Positions 47,692 through 56,250 of a DNA stretch of 64,000 bases are shown here, piece after piece; the first letter of the stretch is position 1; each line of letters starts with the position of its first letter. The notes beneath the pieces are model-generated. The model saw nothing but the letters and a program-made list of their open reading frames with translations. It did not search any database and was not told the DNA's origin. A program made the translations under genes and the position numbers. Location of the stretch: assembly GCF_024539675.1 (NCBI RefSeq), contig NZ_JAHHIT010000049.1:18556-82555 (forward strand), given 5' to 3'. Origin of the DNA: Streptomyces hilarionis (GTDB lineage Bacteria > Actinomycetota > Actinomycetes > Streptomycetales > Streptomycetaceae).

Positions 47692-48143
47692 GCGGCACGC
47701 TCGCGGACGTCCCCGAGGGTCGCGCCGGGGCGCCGGACCAGGTCCCCGGGCGCCACGGGGAGGACGACGTGCGGGCCGCCCGCCGCGGCCCGCACCACCT
47801 GGTGGGCGGGCAGGACCCGGTCGGCCGGCACCCGCGTCGGCGTGCGGTGCCCCAAGGGCGGGACGCCCCCGATCACGTAACGGGTCGTCTCGCCTACGAC
47901 GTCGGAGGCGGCCGGTGTCACCCTTCCCGCGCCCGGTCCCGTGCGCACCCGCTCGACGTCCACGCGGAAGGCCCCGTCCGCCGGGGCCGGCGACGTGCGG
48001 ATCCGGCTCGGCTCGCGTCCGACGGCGGCGACCGCCTCGGCGGCGCTGCGGGTCGCCTCGGGCGAGCTGCGCGCGGAGGGACCGTCGTGGCCGAGGGTGC
48101 GGCGGGCTTCGGTGAACCGGGGGTGCGCGGCGAGCGGGGTCAT
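47688..48143 (-). CDS. YbaK/ProX-like aminoacyl-tRNA deacylase, internally shortened
   Basis: The start (AAHPRFTEARRTLGH) and the C-terminal half (TRYVIGGVPPLGHRTPTRV) match YbaK/EbsC-type deacylases, which clear mischarged tRNA. In the middle, where the family has an IVKSLVF-like strand with the catalytic Lys followed by a VLVLVSG strand, this protein reads SRIRTSPAPADGAFRVD. About fifteen residues and the catalytic Lys appear to be missing without a frame change. It is therefore probably inactive or repurposed. ATG at 48143; GTG at 48152 possible. It is upstream of the EamA gene with overlapping codons. Confidence 0.75.
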   Translation of the reverse strand: MTPLAAHPRFTEARRTLGHDGPSARSSPEATRSAAEAVAAVGREPSRIRTSPAPADGAFRVDVERVRTGPGAGRVTPAASDVVGETTRYVIGGVPPLGHRTPTRVPADRVLPAHQVVRAAAGGPHVVLPVAPGDLVRRPGATLGDVRERAA

Positions 48144-48238
48144 GCGGGGCACGCTAGCGGTCGGTGGAGGCGGCAGGCGAAGGGACGGGGCGGATCGCCC
48201 GGCCCCTTACGGAGGCGCGCCGGACGCGATCGGACGAC

Positions 48239-48274
48239 GAAGCGCCCGGCCCCCGGAAGGGGGTCGGGCGCTTC
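48239..48274 (-). terminator. Hairpin after the lamin-tail protein gene
   Basis: GAAGCGCCCGGCCCCC pairs with GGGGGTCGGGCGCTTC (16 pairs, one G-U) around a GGAA loop, 74 bases past the stop of the minus-strand lamin-tail gene. Confidence 0.85.
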
Positions 48275-48347
48275 GCCGTCGGGCCGGAGCCGGCAGGCCG
48301 GGGCCTCAGGCCGGGGCCGTCATGCCGGAGTGGCCGGGGTGTGGACG

Positions 48348-48920
48348 TCAGGCGCGGCGGTGGTGGCCGTCACCGCGGTGGTCGTCGCGGTCGTGACGCC
48401 CACCGTCGTGGCGGTCGTCGCGGTCGTGACGCCCACCGTCGTGGCGGTCGTCGTGGCCGTGACGGCGGTGGCCCCAGGACTCGGAGTCCACGAGACGACG
48501 GTGGTCGTTGCGCAGGGTCGCGGTGTCGGAGAAGTTGTCCCACACCTCGCGGTGGCGGTCCTGGAACAGGTCGGTGCGGGTGTCGCGGCCCTCACCGGTG
48601 TGGACGCGGACGGTGGCGCGGGGGGCCAGCCGGTAGTGGCGGAAGGTGTAGGTCTCGCCGCGCTCGTCGGAGAGGGTCCACCCGTTCAGGTTGACGGCGT
48701 GGCGGGTGGTGTTGGTCAGCTCGACCCACTCCCTGTTCAGCGAGCGGGCGGAGCGGTCGTTTCGGCCCGGTGCATCGTACTGCACGGCGCTGATCTCCAC
48801 AGCCGGACGGTCGTGGCGGGAGTGGTCGGCGGCGGACGCCGGCAGCGCCACCGTCCCGACGACGGCCGCGGCGATCGCGGCGGCGGCGAGACAGCGAGCG
48901 GAAACAGTGTTAACGGACAC
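48348..48920 (-). CDS. Secreted lamin-tail-domain protein with Asp/His/Arg repeats
   Basis: A 190-residue exported protein. Residues 1-31 form a Sec signal peptide (CLAAAAIAAAVVGTVALPASA). A lamin-tail domain follows, with VEISAVQYDAPG, REWVELTNTTRHAVNLNGWTLSDERG and FRHYRLAPRATVRVHTGEG; these small beta-sandwich domains are often on secreted actinobacterial proteins. The last 40 residues are a repeated Arg/His/Asp/Gly tail encoded by 33-base repeats. GTG at 48920 has AAGGAG at good distance. Function unknown; the His/Asp tail could bind metal, which is inference. Confidence 0.9.
   Translation of the reverse strand: MSVNTVSARCLAAAAIAAAVVGTVALPASAADHSRHDRPAVEISAVQYDAPGRNDRSARSLNREWVELTNTTRHAVNLNGWTLSDERGETYTFRHYRLAPRATVRVHTGEGRDTRTDLFQDRHREVWDNFSDTATLRNDHRRLVDSESWGHRRHGHDDRHDGGRHDRDDRHDGGRHDRDDHRGDGHHRRA
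48381..48446. repeat. Two 33-base tandem repeats in the lamin-tail gene
   Basis: Two exact adjacent copies of a 33-base unit at 48381-48413 and 48414-48446, followed by a partial copy. They encode eleven-residue units of the RHDRDDRHDGG type. The length keeps the reading frame, so copy number can vary without damage. Confidence 0.85.
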
Positions 48921-49267
48921 AAGGTCTCCTTGCGTGGTGCGGGTAACGGCCTGATCGGCCGCACGGCCAACACTCGACCACCGACCGCGGTCAGCGCGCC
49001 TGATTGGCGCCCCACGTTACGAACCGTCCACATTCCGGTGACAGTAGGCTTCCATGTCCATATATGTACTGAAGGCTCCGAACCATTGGGACTACTGGCC
49101 TGTAGGCGTTCGCCGCCGCGGGCCGTCACCCGAAAGTGGGTCACAGAGCGGGGTGCGGAAAAAGAAGCCGGTGAGGGCGCCCCGTCCCCACGGAGCCCTC
49201 ACCGGCGGTCTTTCTCAGGGGCGCCCTCGCGCGTCGGGCGCACCCGCGCGCGTCGGGCGGCCCCGGG
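48921..49267. other. Intergenic region between the MMPL and lamin-tail genes
   Basis: About 350 bases. It holds the promoter of the lamin-tail gene (a relatively AT-rich stretch around 49040-49090) and the terminator of the MMPL gene at 49167-49206. No further gene seen. Confidence 0.5.
49167..49206 (-). terminator. Rho-independent-type terminator of the MMPL gene
   Basis: GCCGGTGAGGGC and GCCCTCACCGGC form a perfect twelve base pair stem. On the minus strand the stem is followed by CTTCTTTTTCC, a T-rich tail that is unusual for this genome. Confidence 0.9.
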
Positions 49268-51526
49268 TCAGGCGCGCACGAGTTCCCGGTCGTCGTCCGG
49301 GTCGGCGTCCTTGGCGCCCGCGGCCTGGTCCCGCTTCGCGAGGGCCTCGCCCTCGACGTCGACGTTGGGCAGGACGCGATCCAGCCACTTCGGCAGCCAC
49401 CAGGCCTTCTTGCCCAGCAGGGCCAGGACGGCCGGCACGATGGCCATGCGCACGATGAACGCGTCGAACAGGACGGCGCTCGCGAGGCCGAAGCCGATCG
49501 TCTTGATGATCGCCTCGCTGGCGGTGATGAAGCCGCCGAAGACGGCCATCATGATGATCGCGGCGGCGGCCACCACCTTGGCGCTGTACCGGAAGCCGGT
49601 CACCACGGCCTGGCTCGGGCTCTCGCCGTGGACGTACGCCTCGCGCATCCGGGTCACGAGGAAGACCTCGTAGTCCATCGCGAGGCCGAACACGACGCCC
49701 ACCATGAAGATCGGCGTCATCGACATGATCGGCCCGGTCTCCTCGACGCCGATCAGACCGCCGAGCCAGCCCCACTGGAACACCGCGACGACGGCGCCGA
49801 GCGCGGCGAGCACGCTGAGCAGGAAGCCGAGGGCCGCCTTCAGCGGGACCAGGACGGAGCGGAAGACCACGATCAGCAGCAGGAAGGCCAGGCCGACGAC
49901 CAGCCCCAGGTACGGGATGAGCGCGTCGTTGAGCTTCTGCGAGAAGTCGATGTTCATCGCGGTGGTGCCGGTGACGAGCACCTGCGCGCCCGTGTCGGAC
50001 CTGATGTCGGCGCCCTGGTCGCGGATGGCGTGGACCAGGTCCTCGGTCTGCGTCGAGGAGGGCTTGGAGTCGGGGATGACGGTGATCGTCGCGGTGTCGC
50101 CGGCCTTGTTGAAGGTGGCCGGGGTGACCGTGACGACGTCCTCGAGGCGCTTGATTCCGTCGGTCACCGCGGTCGCGGCGGCCTGCGGGGCGTCGCTGCC
50201 GCGGGCGTCGACCACGATCATCAGGGGGCCGTTGAAGCCGGGGCCGAAGCCCTCCGAGAGCAGGTCGTAGGCCCGGCGCTGGGTGGTGGACGTCGGCTGC
50301 GAGCCGTCGTCGGGCAGGCCCAGCTCCAGCTGGGTGGCGGGGACGGCGATCGCGCCCAGTCCGAGCACGCCGAGCAGGAGCACGGCGGCCGGCCGGCGGA
50401 TGACGAAGCTCGCCCAGCGCACGCCCGGTCCGGGCTTGGCCGGACGGGACGCCCCGGCCTCGGACGCCCCCTCGGACGCCCCGGCCTTGGACCCGCGCGA
50501 CCTGCGCTTCTCACCCGTCGCCCGGACCCTGCGGCCCGCGAAGCCGAGCAGTGCGGGGATCATGGTCAGCGCGATGAGGACGGAGACCACGACCGTGCCG
50601 GCGGCCGCGAGGCCCATCTTGGTCAGCATCGGCACGTTGACGACGGACAGGCCCGCCAGGGCGATCACGACGGTGAGGCCCGCGAAGACGACCGCCGAGC
50701 CGGCGGTGCCGGTGGCGCGCCCGACCGCTTCCTCGCGGTCGCGGCCCTCGGCCAGCTCGCTGCGGTAGCGGGAGACGATGAACAGGGCGTAGTCGATGCC
50801 GACCGCGAGCCCGATCATCAGGGCGAGCGTGGAGGTGGTGTCGCCGAGGTCGAGCGCCTTGGCGAGGGCGGTGATGGCGGAGACGCCGATGCCGACCCCG
50901 ATGATCGCCGTCAGCAGCGGCAGTCCGGCCGCGACCAGTGATCCCAGGGTGACGACGAGGACGACGGCGGCGATGGCGAGACCGATGACCTCGCCGGCCG
51001 CTCCCGGCTCCGCCCCGGCCTGGAGCGCGTCACCGCCGACGTCGACGGTGAGCCCGGCGGCGCGGGCGTCGTCCGCGGCCTTCTCCAGGGCGTTCCTGGT
51101 GGCGTCGGTCAGCTCCATGCCGGGCGCGTCGTAGCGGACCGAGGTGTAGGCGACCGTCGCGTCCCCGCTGACGGCGTGCGTCGTGAACGGGTCGGTGACG
51201 GAGACGACCTCGGAGCCGCCGCTCAGGGACTTGACGGTCTTGTCGACGGTCGCCCGGTTGGCGGCGTCCGTCATCTTCTGCCCCTCGGGGGCCTTGAAGA
51301 CGATGCGCCCGGTCGCGCCGTCGGCGCTGGCTCCGGGGAAACGTTGTTCCAGCAGGTCGAAGGCCTTCTGCGCCTCGACGCCCGGAATGGAGAAGGAGGT
51401 GGTGCCCGGTGCGGGCGCGGTCGCGGCGCCGACTCCGGCGAGGGTCAGCAGTGCGACCCACATCAGGGCGACGAAGCCGCGTCGCCGGAAGGCGAATCGG
51501 CCGAGTTTGTAGAGGAACGTGGCCAC
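49268..51526 (-). CDS. MMPL family RND-type transporter
   Basis: A 752-residue membrane protein with the MmpL/RND plan: one N-terminal membrane segment, a large extracytoplasmic domain (about residues 40-180), a block of five or six membrane segments (from VIGLAIAAVVLVVTLG), a cytosolic Arg/Ser linker (KRRSRGSKAGASEGA), a second extracytoplasmic domain and a second membrane block. GLAMDYEVFLVTRMRE and GLAVGIDYALFIVSRYR are the proton-relay Asp-Tyr motifs. These proteins export lipids or drugs. It lies 123 bases after the tetR gene on the same strand. Confidence 0.95.
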   Translation of the reverse strand: MATFLYKLGRFAFRRRGFVALMWVALLTLAGVGAATAPAPGTTSFSIPGVEAQKAFDLLEQRFPGASADGATGRIVFKAPEGQKMTDAANRATVDKTVKSLSGGSEVVSVTDPFTTHAVSGDATVAYTSVRYDAPGMELTDATRNALEKAADDARAAGLTVDVGGDALQAGAEPGAAGEVIGLAIAAVVLVVTLGSLVAAGLPLLTAIIGVGIGVSAITALAKALDLGDTTSTLALMIGLAVGIDYALFIVSRYRSELAEGRDREEAVGRATGTAGSAVVFAGLTVVIALAGLSVVNVPMLTKMGLAAAGTVVVSVLIALTMIPALLGFAGRRVRATGEKRRSRGSKAGASEGASEAGASRPAKPGPGVRWASFVIRRPAAVLLLGVLGLGAIAVPATQLELGLPDDGSQPTSTTQRRAYDLLSEGFGPGFNGPLMIVVDARGSDAPQAAATAVTDGIKRLEDVVTVTPATFNKAGDTATITVIPDSKPSSTQTEDLVHAIRDQGADIRSDTGAQVLVTGTTAMNIDFSQKLNDALIPYLGLVVGLAFLLLIVVFRSVLVPLKAALGFLLSVLAALGAVVAVFQWGWLGGLIGVEETGPIMSMTPIFMVGVVFGLAMDYEVFLVTRMREAYVHGESPSQAVVTGFRYSAKVVAAAAIIMMAVFGGFITASEAIIKTIGFGLASAVLFDAFIVRMAIVPAVLALLGKKAWWLPKWLDRVLPNVDVEGEALAKRDQAAGAKDADPDDDRELVRA

Positions 51527-51649
51527 GGAGGCGTACTCCCGGTCAGGTCGTGTGCGTGCAGGGCAGGGGTGACCAACCCGGCGTGGGGCAGGGGTGATCG
51601 GCCCGACGACGTGAGCGGTGACGTCAGGGTGGGCGGACCGCGGGGACGG

Positions 51650-52252
51650 TCAGGTGGTGGGCGCGCCGAGGGCGGGGAGGACCACGGCGTCGATGTACGA
51701 CAGCAGGAAGGCCTGTGTCGGCGGCTGCTCGTCGAGCATGGTGCGGGCGGCGAACGCGCCGATCATCATGTGCGGCACGAAGGACATCGCCGGGCTGTCC
51801 GCGCGGATCTCGCCCCGGCCGACCGCGCGTTGCAGCACGCGGCCGAACTCGGCCATCTCCGGCTCGACCAGATGCTCCTTGAAGGCCTTGAGCAGGTCCG
51901 GGTTGCCGTGGACCGCCATGGCCAGACCTCGCATGAGGGCGGAGTTCTGCTCCATCTCGCAGTCGTCCGAACGCAGGGTGAGGGCGTGCAGGTCGCCCCG
52001 GAGCGTTCCGGTGTCGACCTCGCCGGCGGAGCTTCCCGGCTTGCCGTGCCGGACCGCCTTGGCGACCAGTTCGGCCTTGCCGCCCCACTGGCGGTAGAGC
52101 GTGGCCTTGCTGGAGCGGGTGCGGGCGGCGACGGCGTCCATGGTGAGGGCGTCGTAGCCGACTTCGCGGAGCAGTTCGAGCACGGCCTCGTAGAGCTCGG
52201 CCTCGCGCTCGGGGGTGATGCGGCTGCGACGCGCCGTTGCGACCTCAGTCAT
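51650..52252 (-). CDS. TetR family repressor
   Basis: A 200-residue regulator. The N-terminal helix-turn-helix (YEAVLELLREVGYDALTMDAVAARTRSSKATLYRQWGGK) is typical of TetR, and the remainder is a helical ligand-binding domain. ATG at 52252 has AAGGGGAG just upstream. It precedes the MMPL exporter and is divergent from the tricorn gene; a palindromic operator lies between, so it probably represses itself with the exporter, and perhaps the protease gene. Confidence 0.93.
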   Translation of the reverse strand: MTEVATARRSRITPEREAELYEAVLELLREVGYDALTMDAVAARTRSSKATLYRQWGGKAELVAKAVRHGKPGSSAGEVDTGTLRGDLHALTLRSDDCEMEQNSALMRGLAMAVHGNPDLLKAFKEHLVEPEMAEFGRVLQRAVGRGEIRADSPAMSFVPHMMIGAFAARTMLDEQPPTQAFLLSYIDAVVLPALGAPTT

Positions 52253-52332
52253 CCCGCTCCCCTTTCCCACTCCGGGCGAACCGACACGGTTCCCTGTGCG
52301 TACTCCCCGAATGTAGCGCACTTCACTGCGAA

Positions 52333-52347
52333 ACGAAACCGTTTCGT
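52333..52347. promoter_or_regulatory. TetR operator candidate between tetR and the tricorn gene
   Basis: ACGAAACCGTTTCGT is a perfect 15-base palindrome with central C, 81 bases before the tetR start and 37 bases before the tricorn start. AT-rich arms in a 72% GC genome and the divergent position mark it as a repressor site. Confidence 0.75.
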
Positions 52348-52383
52348 ACGTGTCTTGTCTCACGTGCGCCCGGTTCCGCACAC

Positions 52384-55300
52384 ATGTCACAAGTTGCTCG
52401 GGTCCATCCCCCGGAAAAGCATGGGGAGGTGAGCTATCTGCGTCTGCCCCATCTCCATGGTGACCTGTTGTGCTTCGTGGCCGAGGACGACCTCTGGCTG
52501 GCCCCGCTGGCCGGCCCGGGCCGCGCCTGGCGGCTCACCGTCGACCGCACCAAGGCCGGACACCCGCGCTTCTCCCCCGACGGCCGCCTCATCGCGTACA
52601 CGAGCTGGCGCAGCGTCGTCCCGGAGATCCACCTGGTGCCGGTGGACGGCGGCCCGGGACGGCGGCTGACCTACTGGGGCAGCTCCGACACCCGGGTCTG
52701 CGGCTGGACTCCCCCGGACGCCGACGGGAACGCCGACATCCTCGCCGTCGCCTCCCACGGCGAACCCTTCTCCTACTTCACCTGGGCCTACAAGGTCTCC
52801 CCCGACGGCTCTCCCGGCCGCAAACTCCCCTGGGGCCCGGTCGGCGACCTCCAGGTCGCCGACTTCGACGGCGACCGCCGCACCCTCCTGCTCACCGGCA
52901 CCCCGCCGCACGAGCCGGCCGCCTGGAAGCGCTACCGGGGCGGCGCCACCGGCCGGCTGTGGCTGCACGGACGGCGCCTCCTGGAGGACGTCGAAGGCCA
53001 CCTCTCCAGCCCCCTCTTCGTCGGCGGCCGGATCGCGTTCCTCTCCGACCACGAGGGCGTCGGCAACCTCTACTCCTGCGCCCACGACGGCTCCGACCTG
53101 CGCCGGCACACCGACCATGACGCCTTCTACGCCCGGCACGCCTCCAGCGACGGCGCCCGGGTGGTCTACCAGTGCGGCGGGGACCTGTGGATCGTCGACG
53201 ACCTCGCCGCCGGCTCCGAGCCGCGCCGCCTCGACGTGCGCATCGGCGGGCCGCGCGCGGGACGCCGGCCCTACCAGATCCCGGCCGCCCAGCACGTGGA
53301 CGGCATCTCGGTCGACGAGACCGGCCGGGCCAGCGCCGTCGTCGTCCGGGGCAGCCTGTACTGGCTGACGCACCGCGACGGACCCGCCCGGACGATCACC
53401 GACACCCCCGGGGTGCGCGTGCGGCTGCCGGAGATGCTCGGCACGGGCGGGCGGGTCGCCTATGTGACGGACGCGGACGGCGAGGACGCCGTCGAGGTCG
53501 CCCACCTGCCCCGGGCCACGGGCCGGCGCGAGCCCCGGCGGCTGGCCTCCGGACGGCTCGGCCGGGTGCTGGAGACGGCGGCCGACCCGCAGGGCGAACG
53601 GCTCGCCGTCGCCTCGCACGACGGCCGGCTGCTCCTCGTCGACCTCACCGAGGACCCCGTGGACGCGGGGGAGACGGGGGACGCGGGAAGCCCGGGAGGG
53701 ACGGAGGGCGCCGGAGAGGCCGGGGGCTCCGGCGGTGACCTGGTCACCGAGCTGGTCGTGTCCGCCAACGGACCCGTCCGCGACCTCGCCTTCTCCCCGG
53801 ACGGGGCGTGGCTGACCTGGTCGCATCCCGGGATCGGACGCTCCCTGCGCCAGATCAGGATGGCCCGCATGAGGGACGGCTCGGTCGTCGACGTGACCGA
53901 CGGCCGCTTCGAGGACGAGAACCCGGTCTTCACCCGGGACGGGCGCTACCTCGCCTTCCTCTCCTGGCGCGGCTTCGACCCGGTCTACGACGTGCACACC
54001 GGCGACCTGTCCTTCCCGCTGGGCTGCCGGCCCTATCTGGTCCCCCTGTCCTCCGCGACGCCGTCGCCGTTCGCGCTGACCCCCGAGGGCCGCCCGGCCG
54101 CCGGCGGGCTCGACCCGGTGGAGGACGACGGCGACGGCGCCGACGGGACCGTCACCGTGGAGACCGAGGGGCTGGCCGGCCGGGTCACCCCCTTCCCCGT
54201 CACCGCCTCCAAGTACTCGGCCCTGTACCCGGTGGCGGGCGGCGGGCTCGTCTGGCTGCGCTGGCCGATCTCGGGCGCCCTCGGCGAGACGTTCGCCAAT
54301 CCCGACGACACCAGCGGCCGCCCGACCCTGGAGCACTTCACCATCAGCAAGGCGAAGAAGACCGAACTCGTCGGCGACCTCGACTGGTTCGCGCTGAGCG
54401 GGGACGGCACCCGGCTCGTCGTGGTCGACGAGGGTGACCTGCGGGCCGTGCCGGCCACCGAGTCCGGCGACTCGGACTCCACGGTCTGGATCGACCTGCG
54501 GCGCATCCTGCACGAGGTCGACCCGGGCGCCGAGTGGCGGCAGTCCTACGACGAGGCCGGCCGGCTGATCCGCGCCTACTTCTGGGACCCCGGCATGTGC
54601 GGGATCGACTGGGACGCGGTCCTCGACCAGTACCGCCCGCTCGTCGAACGGGTCGCCTCCCCCGACGAGTTCGCCGACCTGCTGCGCGAGGTGCTGGGCG
54701 AGCTGGGCACCTCCCACGCGTACGTGACGGCCGCCCGCCGCAACGAGGGGCCGCCGCACTACCAGCGGCTACAGGGTCTCCTCGGCGCCAACCTCGTGCG
54801 CCGGGAGGCCGGTTGGACGATCCGGCGGATCCTGCCCGGCGACTCCTCCGACTCCAGGGCGCGTTCGCCGCTGGCCGGCACCGGCATCCGGGAGGGCGCG
54901 GTCCTCACCCACGTCGACGGCCGCGAGGTCGACCCGCTGACCGGCCCCTACCCGCTGCTGGCCGGCGCGGGCGGCACCACGGTGGAGCTCACGCTCACCC
55001 CCGCCGAGGGCGAGCCCGGCCGGCCGCGCCGGGTGGCCGTCGTCCCCCTCGTCGACGAACGCCCCCTGCGCTACCAGGACTGGGTGGCCAAACGACGGGC
55101 GGTGGTCCGGGAGTTGAGCGACGGCCGGTGCGGCTATCTGCACATCCCGGACATGGGCGGCTCGGGCTGGGCCCAGTTCAACCGCGACCTGCGCGGGGAG
55201 GTGTCCCGGCCCGCGCTGATCGTGGACGTGCGCGGCAACGCGGGCGGCCACATCAGCGAACTGGTGGTGGAGAAACTGACCCGGACCATCCTGGGCTGGG

Positions 55301-55755
55301 ACCTCACCCGCAACGCCCAGCCGGTGTCGTACGCCTCGAACGCCCCGCGCGGACCGGTGGTGGCGCTGGCGGACGAGGCGACCTCCTCCGACGGCGACAT
55401 AATCACGGCCGCGTTCAAACTGCTCGGGCTGGGCCCGGTGGTGGGCCAGCGCACCTGGGGCGGCGTGGTCGGCATGACCGGCCGGCACCAGCTCGGCGAC
55501 GGCACCGTGATCACCGTCCCGATGAACGCGGCCTGGTTCGACGCCTACGGCTGGTCGGTGGAGAACAGGGGCGTCACACCCGACCTGGAGATCCTGCGCA
55601 CGCCCCTCGACTGGGCCGAGGGCCGCCACGCCCAACTCGACGACGCCGTACGGCTGGCCCTGGACCTGCTGGCCGCGAACCCCCCGGCGACCCCGCCCGG
55701 CTACACCGACGTCCCCGACCGGTCCCGGCCGAAACTGCCCCCGCGCACGACCTGA
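52384..55755 (+). CDS. Tricorn protease homologue
   Basis: A 1123-residue cytosolic peptidase. The N-terminal half has two beta-propeller parts (LPHLHGDLLCFVAEDDLWLAPL, and repeated FSPDGR-type blades), followed by a C1 helical domain, a PDZ domain (YQRLQGLLGANLVRREAGWTIRRILPGD) and the C-terminal serine peptidase domain with RCGYLHIPDMGGSGWAQF, VDVRGNAGGHISELVV and DEATSSDGDIITAAFKLLG containing the nucleophile Ser. Tricorn degrades peptides released by the proteasome. ATG at 52384 is used; GTG at 52429 is an alternative because the family usually begins near SYLRLPHLHGD. Confidence 0.94.
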   Translation: MSQVARVHPPEKHGEVSYLRLPHLHGDLLCFVAEDDLWLAPLAGPGRAWRLTVDRTKAGHPRFSPDGRLIAYTSWRSVVPEIHLVPVDGGPGRRLTYWGSSDTRVCGWTPPDADGNADILAVASHGEPFSYFTWAYKVSPDGSPGRKLPWGPVGDLQVADFDGDRRTLLLTGTPPHEPAAWKRYRGGATGRLWLHGRRLLEDVEGHLSSPLFVGGRIAFLSDHEGVGNLYSCAHDGSDLRRHTDHDAFYARHASSDGARVVYQCGGDLWIVDDLAAGSEPRRLDVRIGGPRAGRRPYQIPAAQHVDGISVDETGRASAVVVRGSLYWLTHRDGPARTITDTPGVRVRLPEMLGTGGRVAYVTDADGEDAVEVAHLPRATGRREPRRLASGRLGRVLETAADPQGERLAVASHDGRLLLVDLTEDPVDAGETGDAGSPGGTEGAGEAGGSGGDLVTELVVSANGPVRDLAFSPDGAWLTWSHPGIGRSLRQIRMARMRDGSVVDVTDGRFEDENPVFTRDGRYLAFLSWRGFDPVYDVHTGDLSFPLGCRPYLVPLSSATPSPFALTPEGRPAAGGLDPVEDDGDGADGTVTVETEGLAGRVTPFPVTASKYSALYPVAGGGLVWLRWPISGALGETFANPDDTSGRPTLEHFTISKAKKTELVGDLDWFALSGDGTRLVVVDEGDLRAVPATESGDSDSTVWIDLRRILHEVDPGAEWRQSYDEAGRLIRAYFWDPGMCGIDWDAVLDQYRPLVERVASPDEFADLLREVLGELGTSHAYVTAARRNEGPPHYQRLQGLLGANLVRREAGWTIRRILPGDSSDSRARSPLAGTGIREGAVLTHVDGREVDPLTGPYPLLAGAGGTTVELTLTPAEGEPGRPRRVAVVPLVDERPLRYQDWVAKRRAVVRELSDGRCGYLHIPDMGGSGWAQFNRDLRGEVSRPALIVDVRGNAGGHISELVVEKLTRTILGWDLTRNAQPVSYASNAPRGPVVALADEATSSDGDIITAAFKLLGLGPVVGQRTWGGVVGMTGRHQLGDGTVITVPMNAAWFDAYGWSVENRGVTPDLEILRTPLDWAEGRHAQLDDAVRLALDLLAANPPATPPGYTDVPDRSRPKLPPRTT

Positions 55756-55819
55756 GAGAGCACGACCTGAGACACCGCACGCGCGCACGGCGCGGACGCC
55801 GGACGCCGGACGCGAGGAA

Positions 55820-55845
55820 GGGGCGCCCCGGGCCCGGGGCGCCCC
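55820..55845. terminator. Bidirectional hairpin after the tricorn gene
   Basis: A perfect 26-base palindrome beginning GGGGCGCCCCGGG, flanked by AA and CTG, between the convergent tricorn gene and the small charged-protein gene. Confidence 0.85.
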
Positions 55846-55879
55846 CTGCTCATCGTTCACCGGCCGCCGAAGCGGGGTG

Positions 55880-56158
55880 TCAGAACTCCTCGTCCAGGCC
55901 GACGCGCTCGCGCTCGCGGTCCCGCTCCTGCGGGTTGCGGCGCTCCGACGCCTCGTGCTCGGGACGCATGCGCTCCGGCGTCCCGCGCTCCGGACGCATG
56001 CGCTCCGCCGACTCGCGCTCCGGGCGCATGCGCTCGGCGTCCTCGCCCGGACGCTGCTTGGCACGCTGCTGGACCTGCTCCTTGGCCTGCTGGGCCTTCT
56101 GCTTGGCCTGCTGCGCCATGTGCTCGGACCGGTCCTGGAACTTGTCCTTCATACCCAT
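55880..56158 (-). CDS. Small highly charged repeat protein
   Basis: A 92-residue protein that is almost all Gln, Lys, Arg, Glu, Met and Ala. Residues 1-40 look like a helical segment (KDKFQDRSEHMAQQAKQKAQQAKEQ). After that come repeats of the ERMRPERE type (about three copies) and the end ERVGLDEEF. The composition suggests a disordered or helical stress-related protein. ATG at 56158 has AGGAG nine bases upstream. It is convergent with the tricorn gene. Function unknown. Confidence 0.85.
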   Translation of the reverse strand: MGMKDKFQDRSEHMAQQAKQKAQQAKEQVQQRAKQRPGEDAERMRPERESAERMRPERGTPERMRPEHEASERRNPQERDRERERVGLDEEF

Positions 56159-56250
56159 GTGGGTTCACTCCTGTAGGAGATGAGGGGGGTTGGGGCCCCG
56201 TGGTGGGGCCTCGACCAGATTCACACGGGCGGTCACGGGGCGCATCTCGA

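Noticed and set aside
48381..48446. CRISPR-like repeats
   Set aside because: The repeats are directly adjacent without spacers and keep the reading frame of a secreted protein.
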